From assembly GCF_003369915.1 (NCBI RefSeq), contig NC_046676.1, forward strand, positions 18,768,001 to 18,832,000: a stretch of 64,000 nucleotides of DNA. Direction: 5' to 3'. Within the stretch, counting starts at the first letter, position 1. Each line of letters begins with the position of its first letter. The stretch is from Drosophila miranda. Lineage: Eukaryota; Arthropoda; Insecta; Diptera; Drosophilidae. The notes under the pieces were generated by a model. It did not search any database and was not told the DNA's origin. It saw nothing but the letters and a program-made list of their open reading frames with translations. The position numbers and the translations under genes are program-made. Below are positions 12,034-23,420 of the stretch, in pieces.

Positions 12034-14505
12034 CTCGTTGAAGGGGAAGAGCTGTACCAGAGATGGGCGCAGAAGTGGGGGGTTAATGACTACATAAAAA
12101 CTGCATTTAAGGTGAGAGCCGATCGAACGCAAACTCACTTCAAACATGGAGGAGGAGGAGGAGGAGAAGCAAGCTTGGAGTGCACTCGACAAATCCATTT
12201 GCCAATTGGCAACCCCCCTCCACGCACCCACCCCCTCTCTTACCCCTTTCCTACCTCTGCCCCTGGTGTTTGTGCACCCTCTTTACACTCGAGTATAATT
12301 AAATTTTCCTATTTACCCAACAATTCCAATTCAAGAACAATTCTTAGCATTGTTTTTGTGCATTTCGAACAGTGTCTATTTTTTGTACGTACTGTTTATT
12401 TTTGGTTTCTGGATGGGGCGTATGGGGGTATAGTTCGGGGGATGTGGTGCCGCTGGCTGTTGCATTCGTTTATCTTTGGTCAACAAAAATGAAGAAAAAT
12501 ACCGTGTCAGTGAGCGGGGGGCTAAAATCTGGAATATGCATGAGATTTGCAGCACAAATATTGCAATTCTGTTTGCTCGCCGGAAGAGAATTAATTGCTA
12601 GAATAATCCCATTCGGAGATAGTTCAGAGGTTACTGGATGCTCCAGAGGTAGGGAGATGAAGGTTTACAGGACACGTTTCCCCCCAATCCCGTCGGTGTT
12701 CCACACTCGTCCCTTAGAGTCGTAAACATGCAAATGGAGCAGGATTTGCATATACGGGGAGTCTGAGAGTATTCTCCGACAAAGTCCAGTGAATGCGAAA
12801 CTAGAAACATCCACACGCAGAAATGTTGTTTTCGGCACTTGACGAGCTGAAAAATGGACGAATGTATGGATAATCTGACGGGCGGGCATCTTTGGGTCTA
12901 ATCAGACGTTTATTCTTCAATTTAAAGTCTATTTGCGGACCCGGGCATTGTCTGCTAATGGAGCAAGCTGCTAAGTGATCGACGCCTGCTCGGATCTGTT
13001 GGGTAGGTACCCTGGTGTTCTTCGCGAAGATGTCCGGGTAGGGGAGGGTCGGCACTTGGTCGGGTGTTTGCTTGATTCGTTATGCCGTGGGTGAGGAATG
13101 GATCTTATTTTTTTGGTCTGGATTCACTTTTTGTTTGTGGCTGTTGTTGTTGCTATCTTGAGGGTCATGGCTCAGGCTCTGCTTGTGGCTCAAAAACTAA
13201 CTGTTAAATGCCAAAATTAGCGCCCCTCCCTCGCACTCACATGGGGTTTTGATTTGATTTAATTTTTGTTGTTGTAGATGAGCTTCTGCTTCTGGCCTTT
13301 TTTTAGACTCTTTATTTCTTTTCTAAAGCTTTAAACGTTTATCGCCTTTTTATCATTATCATTTATTTGTTTGCATTACTTAACACACACACACACGCGG
13401 AAACATTAGCGAATGACACATTTGAGACTTGGGGGAAAACGTTTAGTTTGGAAGAAGAATACAACACCACACTTAAAGCATCATGTTTTGGTTCCTAATT
13501 AGCCACCCGAATCCGGAATAACAAAATCAGTGACGAAAACAGAATTAAAGCCCGCGGCGCTTCTGCTCAGGCGTTGGGATGCTGCGGAGGCTGCGCTGGC
13601 AGATAATCAAAGCGCCAACGAGATTACGATTACGAACTGTGACCAAAACAGCGACGACAAAAGCGACTCCGACCACGCGCGGCCAATGGCGGCCAAAGAC
13701 AGTGCCTTAATGCGGCCCCAGTGAAAATGAAAGGCAGAGCTTTGCCAACGGTAAAGAAAAACAAGAGGGAGAGAGAGAACAAAGAAAGAGAGCTACAGAC
13801 ACGAACAGACAAGACACTGGGCAGAGGATACAACGGTGGCGGCCCACCCACAACAACTTGTGGCTATATGGCTGAAAAGCTTTGCTCATAGAGAGAGGTG
13901 CAAAAGTGTGAGCATGGTAGAACTTTTGAAGGTACGTCCATACCGCTCTTCGGGGAGCCTAATCATCTCATATAAGCTTCAGGTTTCTGAGTTGTCCCTA
14001 CCTTCTGAGGCTCTACCATAAACGAGAGGCGCTCTACCGCTGAGGGAGAGCAGAAAAGCTCTCGCTGAGACCGGCATTTTGTGTGGCATTAGCATTCCAA
14101 TAGCGCAACAGACAGTCGCCGATTGCAGCGAAGCCATAACCTGTCAAATGCAATGGACAATCAAATTGAATGGGCCTATCAATGAGTTTTGTACAATTTT
14201 CCAAGAATTAATACTTTTGATACCCTAGTCATTGGTGATAAAGAAATGTGACTGGTTACTGTTAGCCAAGGGAAAGAGAGAAAGAGAGAGAGGCAGAGCA
14301 ATCTCTGGATCGGTTGAGCTTTCCTGGCGATTGACATAGAGACCTCTGCTGGTGACCTATAATTTATTAATTGTCAAATAATCACACAATTTTCTTGTAT
14401 TCTAAAACTACATGGCATCGCGCTGTCGATCAGCTTGAACATTGTATTACTTTTTAAATTTAAATGCATTCGAGACAAAACTTAAACTGACACCAAAGTA
14501 GATGA

Positions 14506-16410
14506 TTATTTTGGGCGCCACAATTCACACACAGGGGGCGACTGCACTGCTGGCGGGGGACACTTAAAATCCAACGAGAATTGACGTAAATTTCCAACGC
14601 TCAAATTGACACGCACATCGTCCCTATCATGACCGAGCACCGGCGGCAGGATGCCGCAGAAGAACTGCGCGTAGCTCAGGTGGAACAGCTGCGGTGCTTT
14701 GAATTCGCTCTCAAATGCATAGGGACGATATTCGAAGTTCTGGGAGTTGTGGTTCGGCCCAAAAAACGTATCGTAGGCTAGCTGGAGGCCATTGAGATCG
14801 GCCAGACGTTCCTTTAGCGACACTGCTGGCGTCCGGGCAGCGCATTTGACGGCGTTCTGGAAGACCTTCGTCTCGCGAATCTGCAATCCCACAGGCGACT
14901 CATTGCCATCGGCATCGAAGAGAATGCCCTCCTGCTCGAAGGCATGGGTCAGCTCATGGGCCAGGACACCGCCCATCAAGCTGAACTGGAAGATATGGTG
15001 CTGGCGGCTATCGAAGAGGGGCCACTGCAGAAAGATCAGGGGCACAGTGATCGTGTTCCGCTCGTTCTCGTAGAAGGGGGAGGTACGGGCCTTGACCACA
15101 TCATCATTGACATAGTAGCGATGCAGGTCCAATCGGGAGTGTGGCAGCCGGAGAGCATCGTGCTGGAGTCGGGTGCGCAGACTCAAGGCCTCGAGGATAT
15201 TCCCCAGAAAGAGGGAGTCCGAGAAATTGGCACTTTCATAGTGGCTGTCGTAGAAGGCATGTGACGTCTCCTCTGGAAGATTCCCCACTCGCAGCTTCAT
15301 AGCCCCCAGCTTTTTCATCACATAAGATAGTTGTTCTGAACTTAGCTGCAGGCGATTGGCATTCAAGTAACTGCCGAACATAATCTTGAGGCTATCGAAG
15401 ATCAACAGCAGCTGTTTGGTGTCCAACAAATCCCTGTGCCTGTACACATAGCGTTTATACAGGTAGTTCATGCCCAAGGGGAGCAGGGCCCGCATGTGGT
15501 GAATGCATGTCTTGGGGTTGCGCCTGGCTGGTGCCGACTGCTTCAGCAGAACGGTGAAACGCAATCGGAGATAAAGATTAATGGTGCTTTTACTGGTATT
15601 ACTCAAAAGCTGGCCAAGCTCCCGCAAGTAATCCACATCGCTGACCTCGAAAAGCACCCCCTCCAGATGCCCCGACAGCAGCTCATGAAAGTAACCTTGC
15701 CAATTGATTTTTGGTATGTGCTGCGTGAGATCGGCCAAGGACCAGGACTGTACCAGAGGCTCCTCTTGGCGGTGCTTGGCTTCCAGTTGCCGCAGCTGAT
15801 CCACCAGCCTGGAGATTCCTTCTACGCTTCCAGAGTGATTGCGTTGAAGGACCTGCAGGGCACGTCGCTCGCTGTAGTTGTTACTGAGAGCGGGCATCTT
15901 GAGCTGCACCACCGGACGCAGCGAATCGTTGGTTTCGACATCTACGCGCTCGTCAAAGAACACCGCATTCAATCCGTGTCTACGGAACTTAGCCGTTTCG
16001 AGCGCCCAATCGTTGGGCTCCAGCGAATGGACATCTGCCTCTGACCAGTCTATCTCTGGATCCTTGGTGCAGGCCTTGTAATAGGCTCGCATCTGGGCCA
16101 ACAGTCGCTCCGCTGGTTCTTCATTCAATTCCAAAGCACTCTCGATGAGCTCTCCCTCACTCTCCATGAACTCCACCATGGCCTGGGCGTACAGATCCTC
16201 CACCAGCTGGAAGTTATCCACATATTTGGTGCCGTTAGCTGCTGAATAGTTACCGCAGGCATAGTTCCAGAAATTCCTGCAGGGATCTTCAGATCCGTTG
16301 AGGTTCTTATGTATCTGGAGAGCCGTGAGCATGTTTATGTCCACAAACGCTTGGATGGGAGCCAATTCCAGCAGAAGGAAGGAACACAGCAGATTCCAGC
16401 ACCATTTCAT
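14506..16410 (-). CDS. M13 family (neprilysin-like) metallopeptidase
   Basis: Single-exon gene of 634 residues. An in-frame ATG 54 bases upstream (16464) exists, but the chosen Met starts MKWCWNLLCSFLLLELAPIQA, a good signal peptide, so a secreted protein is likely. The N-terminal M13 domain shows DPCRNFWNYACG. The zinc site is HELTH (His485, Glu486, His489) with the third ligand in ERLAD (Glu534, Asp538), and a C-terminal His594 and Arg600 align with the transition-state His and Arg of neprilysin. The chain ends CELW, like the family CxVW terminus. Two oddities: the substrate-binding NAYY/NAFY motif reads SPFY (444-447), and the stretch between HExxH and ExxAD is shorter than usual. It belongs to the Nepl (secreted neprilysin-like) group; the individual orthologue was not identified. 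Minus-strand AATAAA lies at 14363-14368. Confidence 0.85.
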   Translation of the reverse strand: MKWCWNLLCSFLLLELAPIQAFVDINMLTALQIHKNLNGSEDPCRNFWNYACGNYSAANGTKYVDNFQLVEDLYAQAMVEFMESEGELIESALELNEEPAERLLAQMRAYYKACTKDPEIDWSEADVHSLEPNDWALETAKFRRHGLNAVFFDERVDVETNDSLRPVVQLKMPALSNNYSERRALQVLQRNHSGSVEGISRLVDQLRQLEAKHRQEEPLVQSWSLADLTQHIPKINWQGYFHELLSGHLEGVLFEVSDVDYLRELGQLLSNTSKSTINLYLRLRFTVLLKQSAPARRNPKTCIHHMRALLPLGMNYLYKRYVYRHRDLLDTKQLLLIFDSLKIMFGSYLNANRLQLSSEQLSYVMKKLGAMKLRVGNLPEETSHAFYDSHYESANFSDSLFLGNILEALSLRTRLQHDALRLPHSRLDLHRYYVNDDVVKARTSPFYENERNTITVPLIFLQWPLFDSRQHHIFQFSLMGGVLAHELTHAFEQEGILFDADGNESPVGLQIRETKVFQNAVKCAARTPAVSLKERLADLNGLQLAYDTFFGPNHNSQNFEYRPYAFESEFKAPQLFHLSYAQFFCGILPPVLGHDRDDVRVNLSVGNLRQFSLDFKCPPPAVQSPPVCELWRPK

Positions 16411-16867
16411 GTTGTTCACTCGCTTGCCACTGAAATGTGTTTGAGAATTGAAGCTTATCTCCATGCTCGGCTGACCATGACTAAAGCATGCCAGACGGCT
16501 TTATCTGTGCTGCTGTGGGGGTAACGCCCAGCTGGAGCTTGGACCAGGGCTGGAATGGATATATCGCTAAATACAAACAACTAAAGCCTTAGGCCTGATC
16601 GATGCAAATTTGCAGTGGAAAAACCCGCTTTCTGATTACATTAATCCGAGCTTAACGTTTATTGAATATGTTCGTTAATTACAAGCAACGTTTTAGTTCA
16701 CAATCTTCAAACCGTAGCCAAGGCAATAGAAACAGTTCGCGGTATAAAACAGATCATCGTTTTGGGGGTATTCAGAGACAGCCTCTGGGACTACCCCCCA
16801 ACCATTTGACTAAGCTTCAGGCCTACACTTAACCAACTACTTAACCGACTTGTATGATTTATGGTGT
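16411..16867. other. Short spacer between the M13 gene and Nop2
   Basis: Both neighbours are on the minus strand. It should contain the Nop2 3' UTR, with a minus-strand poly(A) signal (TTTATT on +) at 16658-16663, and the promoter of the peptidase gene. Nothing else was recognised. Confidence 0.5.
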
Positions 16868-19788
16868 TCACTTCTTGAACTTTTTGCCTTTGCCTCCTCT
16901 CGGATTGGGATTTGCTCCCGTCTTTGACTTCTTCAGCTGTCCGATCTGCTTGGACTTCTGCTTCAGATTGTTCTGCCTTTTGATGGGTTTGCCCTCCAGC
17001 ACGGGCACATCGTCAGCGTCGATACGCGAGGCCTTGGCCAGTTTGGCGTTTGCTTTGGCACTTGCTGCTGGCTGATTGACTTGGGCCTTCTTGTCCTTTG
17101 GCTGGAACCTTTTCGTTTCGGGCTTGGGTGCTGCTGGAGACTGCTTTCCAGGAGACGCTTTGCCATTGGACTGAGACGGGAACTTCTTACCGGCTTCCGG
17201 TTTGGATGGTTTTCCCTTCCCATTGGCCTGCGCTGCCTTGAACTGGGGCTCCTGCTTCTTTTGGGCCTTCGGTAGTCCGTTCTTCTCTAGGGGCTTCTCC
17301 TTCTTTTGGATTTTCGGTGTTCTGTTCTTCTCAAGGCGCTTCTCCTTCTTTTGGCCCGTCGGTGCACCGGTCGCCTCCTGGGGCTTCTCGTTCTTTTGAG
17401 CTTTCGGTGTACCGTTCGACTCTTGGGGTTGCTCTGGCTTTGGGGTCTTGGCCACCTTGACGGGCTTCTCGAATACCTTGGCCACATACTTCTTTTTGTT
17501 CGCCTCGAGCTTCTTTTTCTTCAGATCTAGGTCAATATCTGTAAAGCTTGGCTTGCCGGCCCGCTTGCCCAGCAGCTTGCGAGGAGCCTTTTCCGCATCC
17601 GCATTTTCTTCTGCATCCTCAGCCGCTCCCTTAGCTTCCGCTGCTTCAGTTGTGGTCTCGCCCTCGATGGGTTCATCGAGCTGCTTCTCGTCCTCCTCCT
17701 GCTGCTCCTTGGTTATGGGTATCGTGTTGGAGAACTTCTTCAGCTTGGCCACATAGAAGCCGTCCATGTTGTGGGTGTGTGGATAATAGCGCTTGGTCAG
17801 ATTCAAGCTGGGATGGAACCGATGCTGCCGGAACTTGGTGAAGCCCTCAACGCCAAAGTCAAGTCCAGTGGGAACCAGCTTAACGTTGCGCTTCTTCAGC
17901 GCATAGTCGATGACCCACTCGTTTTCCTCGGGCAGCACAGAGCAGGTGGAGTACACAATGATGCCACCGGTCGATGATTTGGCATCCACACAGTCGATGG
18001 CGGTGAGGAGAAGCTTGCGCTGAAGATTGTAGCAGCGTTGCACGTCCACATCCGATTTCGTCGTCTTCACACTGGGATCCTTGGACACGACACCAGTTCC
18101 AGTGCAGGGGGCATCCAGCAGGATACGATCGAAGCCGGTCATTATTTTACGGAACTTGGTGCCGTCCTCGCAGCTCACGACAGAATTTACAACTCCCAGC
18201 CGATGGAAGTTGGCCACAACGGCCTTGATGCGATCCCTGTTGGAATCGTTGGCGAAAAGCACGCCAGAGTTCTTCATGGCGGCCGCAATGTGGGAGCCCT
18301 TCCCGCCCGGAGCAGAGCACATGTCCAAAATGCGTTCGTTCTCCTGCGGGGCCAGCGCCATCACAGGCAGCATCGAGGAGGCGCCCTGGATCATATAATA
18401 ACCGCCCAGATACTCCGGAGTGGCACCCAGCGGCACCTGAGAGTTGAAGATTACCAAGCCCTCTTTGGTCCACTTGCCCAGGGGATCCAGATTAACGCCA
18501 CGATTGATCAGGGCGCCGGCCAGCTGCCGGCGGCGTATTTTCAGCGTATTCGTACGGATTGTTAGCGGACGGGCCACCTAGAAGGAAGGATAAATTGGTT
18601 AAACTCCATTCCAGTCTCCTGCGATGATGGTTACTCACCTCTGATGATTCTAGGTATTCCATGAGCTCGCTCAGAGGGAACATATCCATAAGCTTTTCCA
18701 TAAGGAAATCATTGTAGCTATAGTACAGACAAAGATCCTGTCGCAGCCGATCGATGTACTCGCTGCGTGAGCGATCAGCCTGACGGTATTTCTTAAAGTC
18801 GGACAGGACCAGGGTGACGTCCTTGATGCGCTGCTGCACGTCCTGTAAGGTGATTTCTTTCTCGGCCTCCTCCTCTTCGGTCGGCAGCTGAAACACATCC
18901 TGATGATCCACTGTCATTTGCATTTCCTCTTCTGCCTCCTTGGCTTCTTTGGCCTCGCGTTTCTTCAGCTTCTTATTGGCGCGTTCAATGGGAAGCTTGT
19001 CATCGTCATCATCATCCTCGTCGTCGTCCTCATCATCATCGCTACCACTACCTTCTTGGGCACCTTCATCACCGGATATATCAAAGTCGTCATCAGAGTT
19101 GGCCTCATCATCATCGTCGGACAGATCTGCCAGCTTGCCAACTTTAGCATCATCTTCATCGGAATCTTCTTCAATCTCCTGCTCGTCGTCATCTACGTCT
19201 TCAGCCGATTCCGCGTCTGAGTCATCTTCCTGACCACTTTCCGCCTCCAACTCAGCGTCAGAGTCCTCCTCCAACTCCTCCTCCGAATCTGGCTCCGGCT
19301 GTGGCAGCTTTTTCAATTTCTGCTGCTTCTTCGGCTTTAGCCAATCGTCATTTTCATCTGTGAAGCCCTTGGTAGCAGAAGCCTTTTGTGGTTTGCCGGC
19401 TGGTACAAGCTGTGGAACCTCCTCGTCTGAGGATGCCTCTTGAGGCTCCACCTCATCCTCGGGCTCGCTGTCGCTGTTGTATTTCTTTTGTCGTTGAGCC
19501 AGCTGCTTTTGCTGCCCCTTTGCACGCTTCTCCTGTATCTTAGCCTTTTGCACAACCTTCTTCTGCTCACGCTTGCCGACACGCTGCTTCTGGCGGTGAG
19601 ACAGCTTCTTATCCTCCTCTTCCTGGGGAGCTGCACGATACAATTCTTCAAATAAGCAAACTCTTCAGCGGGGCATTTCAACATTACTTACCAAAAGACT
19701 GCTTGCGGAATACCGGTGCGCCCTGTTTGCGCGCCTTGCGGCCAGGTCCCTTCTTCGGTTTGTCATCGAACTCAGCCTTGCGACCCAT
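16868..19788 (-). CDS. Nop2: Nop2/NSUN1, rRNA (cytosine-5)-methyltransferase
   Basis: Three exons on the minus strand, 19692-19788, 18639-19630 and 16868-18577, give 932 residues. The basic start MGRKAEFDDKPKKGPGRKAR is followed by a long acidic Asp/Glu-Ser region encoded around 18990-19300. The NOL1/NOP2/Sun domain comes next. Its SAM motif DMCSAPGGKG is near residue 448, motif IV LLDAPCTGTG near 517, and motif VI VYSTCS has its catalytic Cys near 575. Both catalytic cysteines are present. The C terminus is Lys/Pro-rich with four 15-residue repeats. The enzyme modifies 28S-type rRNA in the nucleolus and supports large-subunit biogenesis (family knowledge). An alternative acceptor for exon 2 (AAG, 15 bases upstream) keeps frame but would leave a 46-base intron, so the 61-base intron was preferred. 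Neighbouring Dgk-epsilon is divergent. Confidence 0.93.
17244..17427 (-). repeat. Tandem 45-bp coding repeats in the Nop2 tail
   Basis: Four units of about 15 residues follow one another: QESNGTPKAQKNEKP, QEATGAPTGQKKEKR, LEKNRTPKIQKKEKP and LEKNGLPKAQKKQEP. They form a basic low-complexity tail beyond the methyltransferase domain. Confidence 0.85.
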
Positions 19789-20261
19789 ACTTTTAACTAA
19801 ATTTCTTTAATTTTTGAGCAGAAACAAATTAAAAACGTGAGCACTTTGATTTTGCTCCACGTGCGCCGCTCAAAAGACAGCGAGTACTTTGCAACACTAC
19901 AACAGAGCGAACCGACACTGTTCGTGCTGCCAGCTATAAAACTGCTAGAAGCCGTGAAATATTTTGAATACAAATATGTATATGGATAGAAAGAGTCTAT
20001 TTACAACTACAAAGTGTAATTTAAAATTAAATAGCATGATATTAATTAAATCGGCAATTACTCGTTAATACTGTAAGCTAGTTAGCTTAATCTAGCTATT
20101 CGATTGTAGCGGAAAGAGCCAGATTAGGAAAACAGCCGTCTCAGCACTGGCAGGTAATTAGCAGTCGGTATCGGGATGTTGGCTGAAGAAAAACAAACTA
20201 ATCGTGAAAATGCCGAAAACTGCAATTTTTTAGCATAATTAAAGGATCTTGTGCACGCACC
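19789..20261. promoter_or_regulatory. Divergent promoter region of Nop2 and Dgk-epsilon
   Basis: The intergenic region between two outward-facing genes. A CACGTG E-box lies at 19858-19863, 70 bp upstream of the Nop2 ATG. A putative Dgk-epsilon 5' UTR leads to the ATG at 20262. No DRE or Motif 1 site was noticed here. Confidence 0.6.
19858..19863. promoter_or_regulatory. CACGTG E-box near the Nop2 start
   Basis: A perfect palindromic CACGTG lies 70 bp upstream of the Nop2 start codon. Fly Myc targets in ribosome biogenesis often carry this element close to the transcription start (established for the class); use here is inferred. Confidence 0.5.
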
Positions 20262-22068
20262 ATGGACATTGCCACAATTGACCTGAGCGTGGAAGCGCTC
20301 ATTGGCTCGTTGCTGGCTCTGGGCGTGCTCTTTGCGTTCTGTCGCAGCATTCTGGCCGAAGATGTTGTCATTAGCATATTATCGGGGAAGTCACGTCATA
20401 GCTGGAAATCAATAAAAATCATCGAGCAGGTGCGTGTGCTCACTTGTTGCCAGCACCCCTCTGCACACATCCACGAGCACTGACAATTTCTCTCAATCGC
20501 AGGCCTGCTTCTGTAATGTATGCGAGATTTTGATGACACCCTCGGCAGGACTCTTCTGCGACTGCTGCGGCCTATGCACGCACGCAACGCCGGTATGCCA
20601 GCGCCAGGCGGACAGAGGATATCGATGCAAGGATAAATGGTTGCGCAACGAGACCTCCGTTCGGCATCTATGGGTCCACGGCAATCTGCCGATGGGAATC
20701 AACTGCTCTGCCTGTGGTGATGAAGTGGATCATCATGCTAGCACTGATCCGGGACTGTATGGATGGCGCTGTGCCTGGTGCCAGCGCTGCTACCACGATG
20801 ACTGCTACAAGGAAATCAATGTCAAGGACGAGTGTGACTTTGGCGAGTTTAAGGACATGATTTTTCCGCCCTACAGCTTTGTTGCCGCCCGCACTCGGGA
20901 CTCAATGCGCCTGCATCTGGCCAGTATAACACCGCCCGATATAGATAACTGGGAGCCTTTGATTGTGATAGCCAACACAAAGTCTGGCAGCAGTACAGGT
21001 GCCGATGTTTTGTCCCTGCTGCGTGGCTACCTGCATCCTATGCAGGTCATGGAGCTAGGCTCCCGCGGACCCCAGGACGCTCTGCAGTGGGCAGCAAAGG
21101 CTAGTCCCCGCCCCTGTCGCATACTGGTGGCCGGCGGAGATGGGACCATTGGCTGGGTGATGAACACCATCTACGCTTTGAATATAAAGCCCCAGCCCTC
21201 GGTAGCCATCATGCCGCTGGGCACTGGCAACGATTTGTCGCGAGTGCTTGGCTGGGGAGCGGAGCCACCCACTGTTCTCGACCCGGTACAGATCCTGCGC
21301 AACATTCGACGCGCCCGCTCCATCAATCTGGATCGTTATGACCTGCAAATCGAGAAGCTACACTATCGACTGCCCATTCAAAGACATCCCACAAAGACCA
21401 TACACGTGTATAACTACTTCAGCGTGGGTGTGGACGCGTACATCACCTACAACTTCCACAAGACGCGCGAATCTCGTTTTTATCTTCTCAGCAGCCGCAT
21501 TTTCAATAAGGTAGCTTTCAAAGAAGTGACCAGGTTCAAGACATATCAAGACATCAACCCATACTTTGCAGCTGCTGTACTTTACATTTGGAACGCAGCA
21601 GGTCATGCAACCGGGCTGCGAACGAATTGAGGAAAAACTCACCTTGTACCTGGACAACAAACCGATCCAACTGCCGGAACTGCAGGCGCTGGTCTTTCTC
21701 AACATAGACTCCTGGGGCGCCGGCTGCAAGTTGTGTGAGCTGAGCAACTCCAATGGCGATACGCGAATTGTCAACTCTATATCCGATGGAGTGATGGAAG
21801 TGTTTGGCATCGTCTCGTCCTTTCACATTGCCCAGCTGCAGTGTAACATAAGCAAACCAGTGAGGATTGGCCAAGCCAAGCAGATTAGGGTAAGTGTTCT
21901 GTGTTCTTATGGGGAACTCTGTGTTTCATTCTTCGCTCTCAGTTGCAAGTGAAGGAAACCGTACCGATGCAGGCAGATGGAGAACCCTGGATGCAGAGTC
22001 CGGCCGACATACGATTGCAGGCACGCAGCCAGGCTCGTGTCCTCAAGCTGGATCCAATCTCCACCTAA
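20262..22068 (+). CDS. Dgkepsilon: Diacylglycerol kinase epsilon
   Basis: Four exons, 20262-20429, 20503-21510, 21572-21889 and 21943-22068, all phase 0, give 539 residues. The N terminus has a hydrophobic helix (SVEALIGSLLALGVLFAFC), as in mammalian DGK-epsilon. Two C1-type Cys/His domains follow: CFCNVCEILMT through CQRQADRGYRC, then CSACGDEVDHH through CYKEINVKDEC. The catalytic region has VAGGDGTIGW (about residue 267) and PLGTGNDLSRVLGWG, and the accessory domain runs to the end. There are no EF-hands, PH domain or ankyrin repeats, which fits the epsilon class. It phosphorylates diacylglycerol to phosphatidate at membranes in phosphoinositide recycling. A poly(A) signal AATAAA lies at 22240-22245. 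Confidence 0.93.
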
Positions 22069-22414
22069 TATTTGACCCCCAGACTAATCCACATTGTGCC
22101 AGTCACCGTAATCTCCCCTAACGTACTTATATATTTAATATATTTACTTAACTCGAAACCGCATTCTATTTAACTTTCGAATTGTTTTAAGTTGAAAAGT
22201 TGCAATCGCATTTGAAAGCGCTCCTAATGCTAGTCCCAAAATAAACAGGAATTGTGTCAGAAAGAATTTCACTTTATTCTTGATTAATAATGCTTTTAAA
22301 TGTTGACTGGTGTAGCATGCAGTCGCTTGATGCATGCATAACAGCTGGGTCTGTAGTTATCGAAAGGGCGGGTAAGCAACGAAATCATAGTTTCTGCGGC
22401 GCGTGGAGAGCTAT
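22069..22414. other. Tail-to-tail spacer of Dgk-epsilon and Nacalpha
   Basis: It holds both 3' UTRs. The + strand AATAAA at 22240-22245 and the minus-strand signal (TTTATT on +) at 22273-22278 lie within 40 bp, so the two transcript ends nearly touch or overlap. Confidence 0.6.
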
Positions 22415-23083
<669 letters not shown>

Positions 23084-23362
23084 TTATTCATCTATTAGTG
23101 TTGTATCATTAAACTAATCACTTTAACTAATGTCTAGCCCAGCATCTGGTGCCGGCAGAAAAGAGGCAAGAAAACCCCCAGTTGGGGGTCATTATCAGTG
23201 CTGGTCATTGATTTTTCTTTGAATATTTAAACGTATAAGCAGCCAGCCAAGCAAAAAATAATTCTATGTATTGATAGTTATTACTGCTGGCTATAGTATT
23301 TTGCATGCAAATATTGTCTTTACAACGTGATGGTTTCTTAAATTACAGAATTATTTACCTTT

Positions 23363-23370
23363 GGAAAAAG
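23363..23370 (-). promoter_or_regulatory. Nacalpha: Possible TCT (pyrimidine) initiator of Nacalpha
   Basis: On the minus strand CACTTTTTCC is followed within a few bases by AAAG and a splice donor GGTAAATA. Fly translation genes often start at a TCT/polypyrimidine initiator with a short first exon. Assigned by analogy only. Confidence 0.35.
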
Positions 23371-23410
23371 TGCAGGAAATGAAAAGAGATGGGGCAATCG
23401 AAGATCGGAG

Positions 23411-23420
23411 TTATCGATAA
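23411..23420. promoter_or_regulatory. DRE (TTATCGATAA) between Nacalpha and Dpit47
   Basis: A perfect palindromic DRE, the DREF binding site. It sits exactly at the outer edge of the dispersed element copy, immediately before AAATATACTG. Confidence 0.65.

Larger units (their letters stand above)
8334..14505. other. Gene-poor intergenic region, about 6 kb
   Basis: No coding exon could be supported. It presumably holds the 5' UTR exons and regulatory DNA of the minus-strand receptor gene. Simple repeats are frequent: GGGATG-type at 9783-9829, CA repeats near 11200 and at 11712-11745, and a 17-base G run at 12017-12033. Three kappa-B-like sites cluster at 8814-8894 (separate entry). The remaining open frames are short and compositionally biased. 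Confidence 0.55.

Noticed and set aside
13990-14065. tRNA-like GGTAGAGC sequences on the minus strand
   Set aside because: The D-arm-like strings repeat, but no acceptor stem, anticodon arm or T-arm can be formed around them.
15436-16044. Plus-strand frame of 202 codons
   Set aside because: It is antisense to the M13 peptidase coding exon and is explained by its codon bias.
18038-18565. Plus-strand frame of 175 codons
   Set aside because: It is antisense to the conserved Nop2 methyltransferase exon.
21511-21630. Read-through C terminus of Dgk-epsilon
   Set aside because: It ends in an unrelated peptide, while splicing 21510 to 21572 restores the conserved accessory domain in phase.
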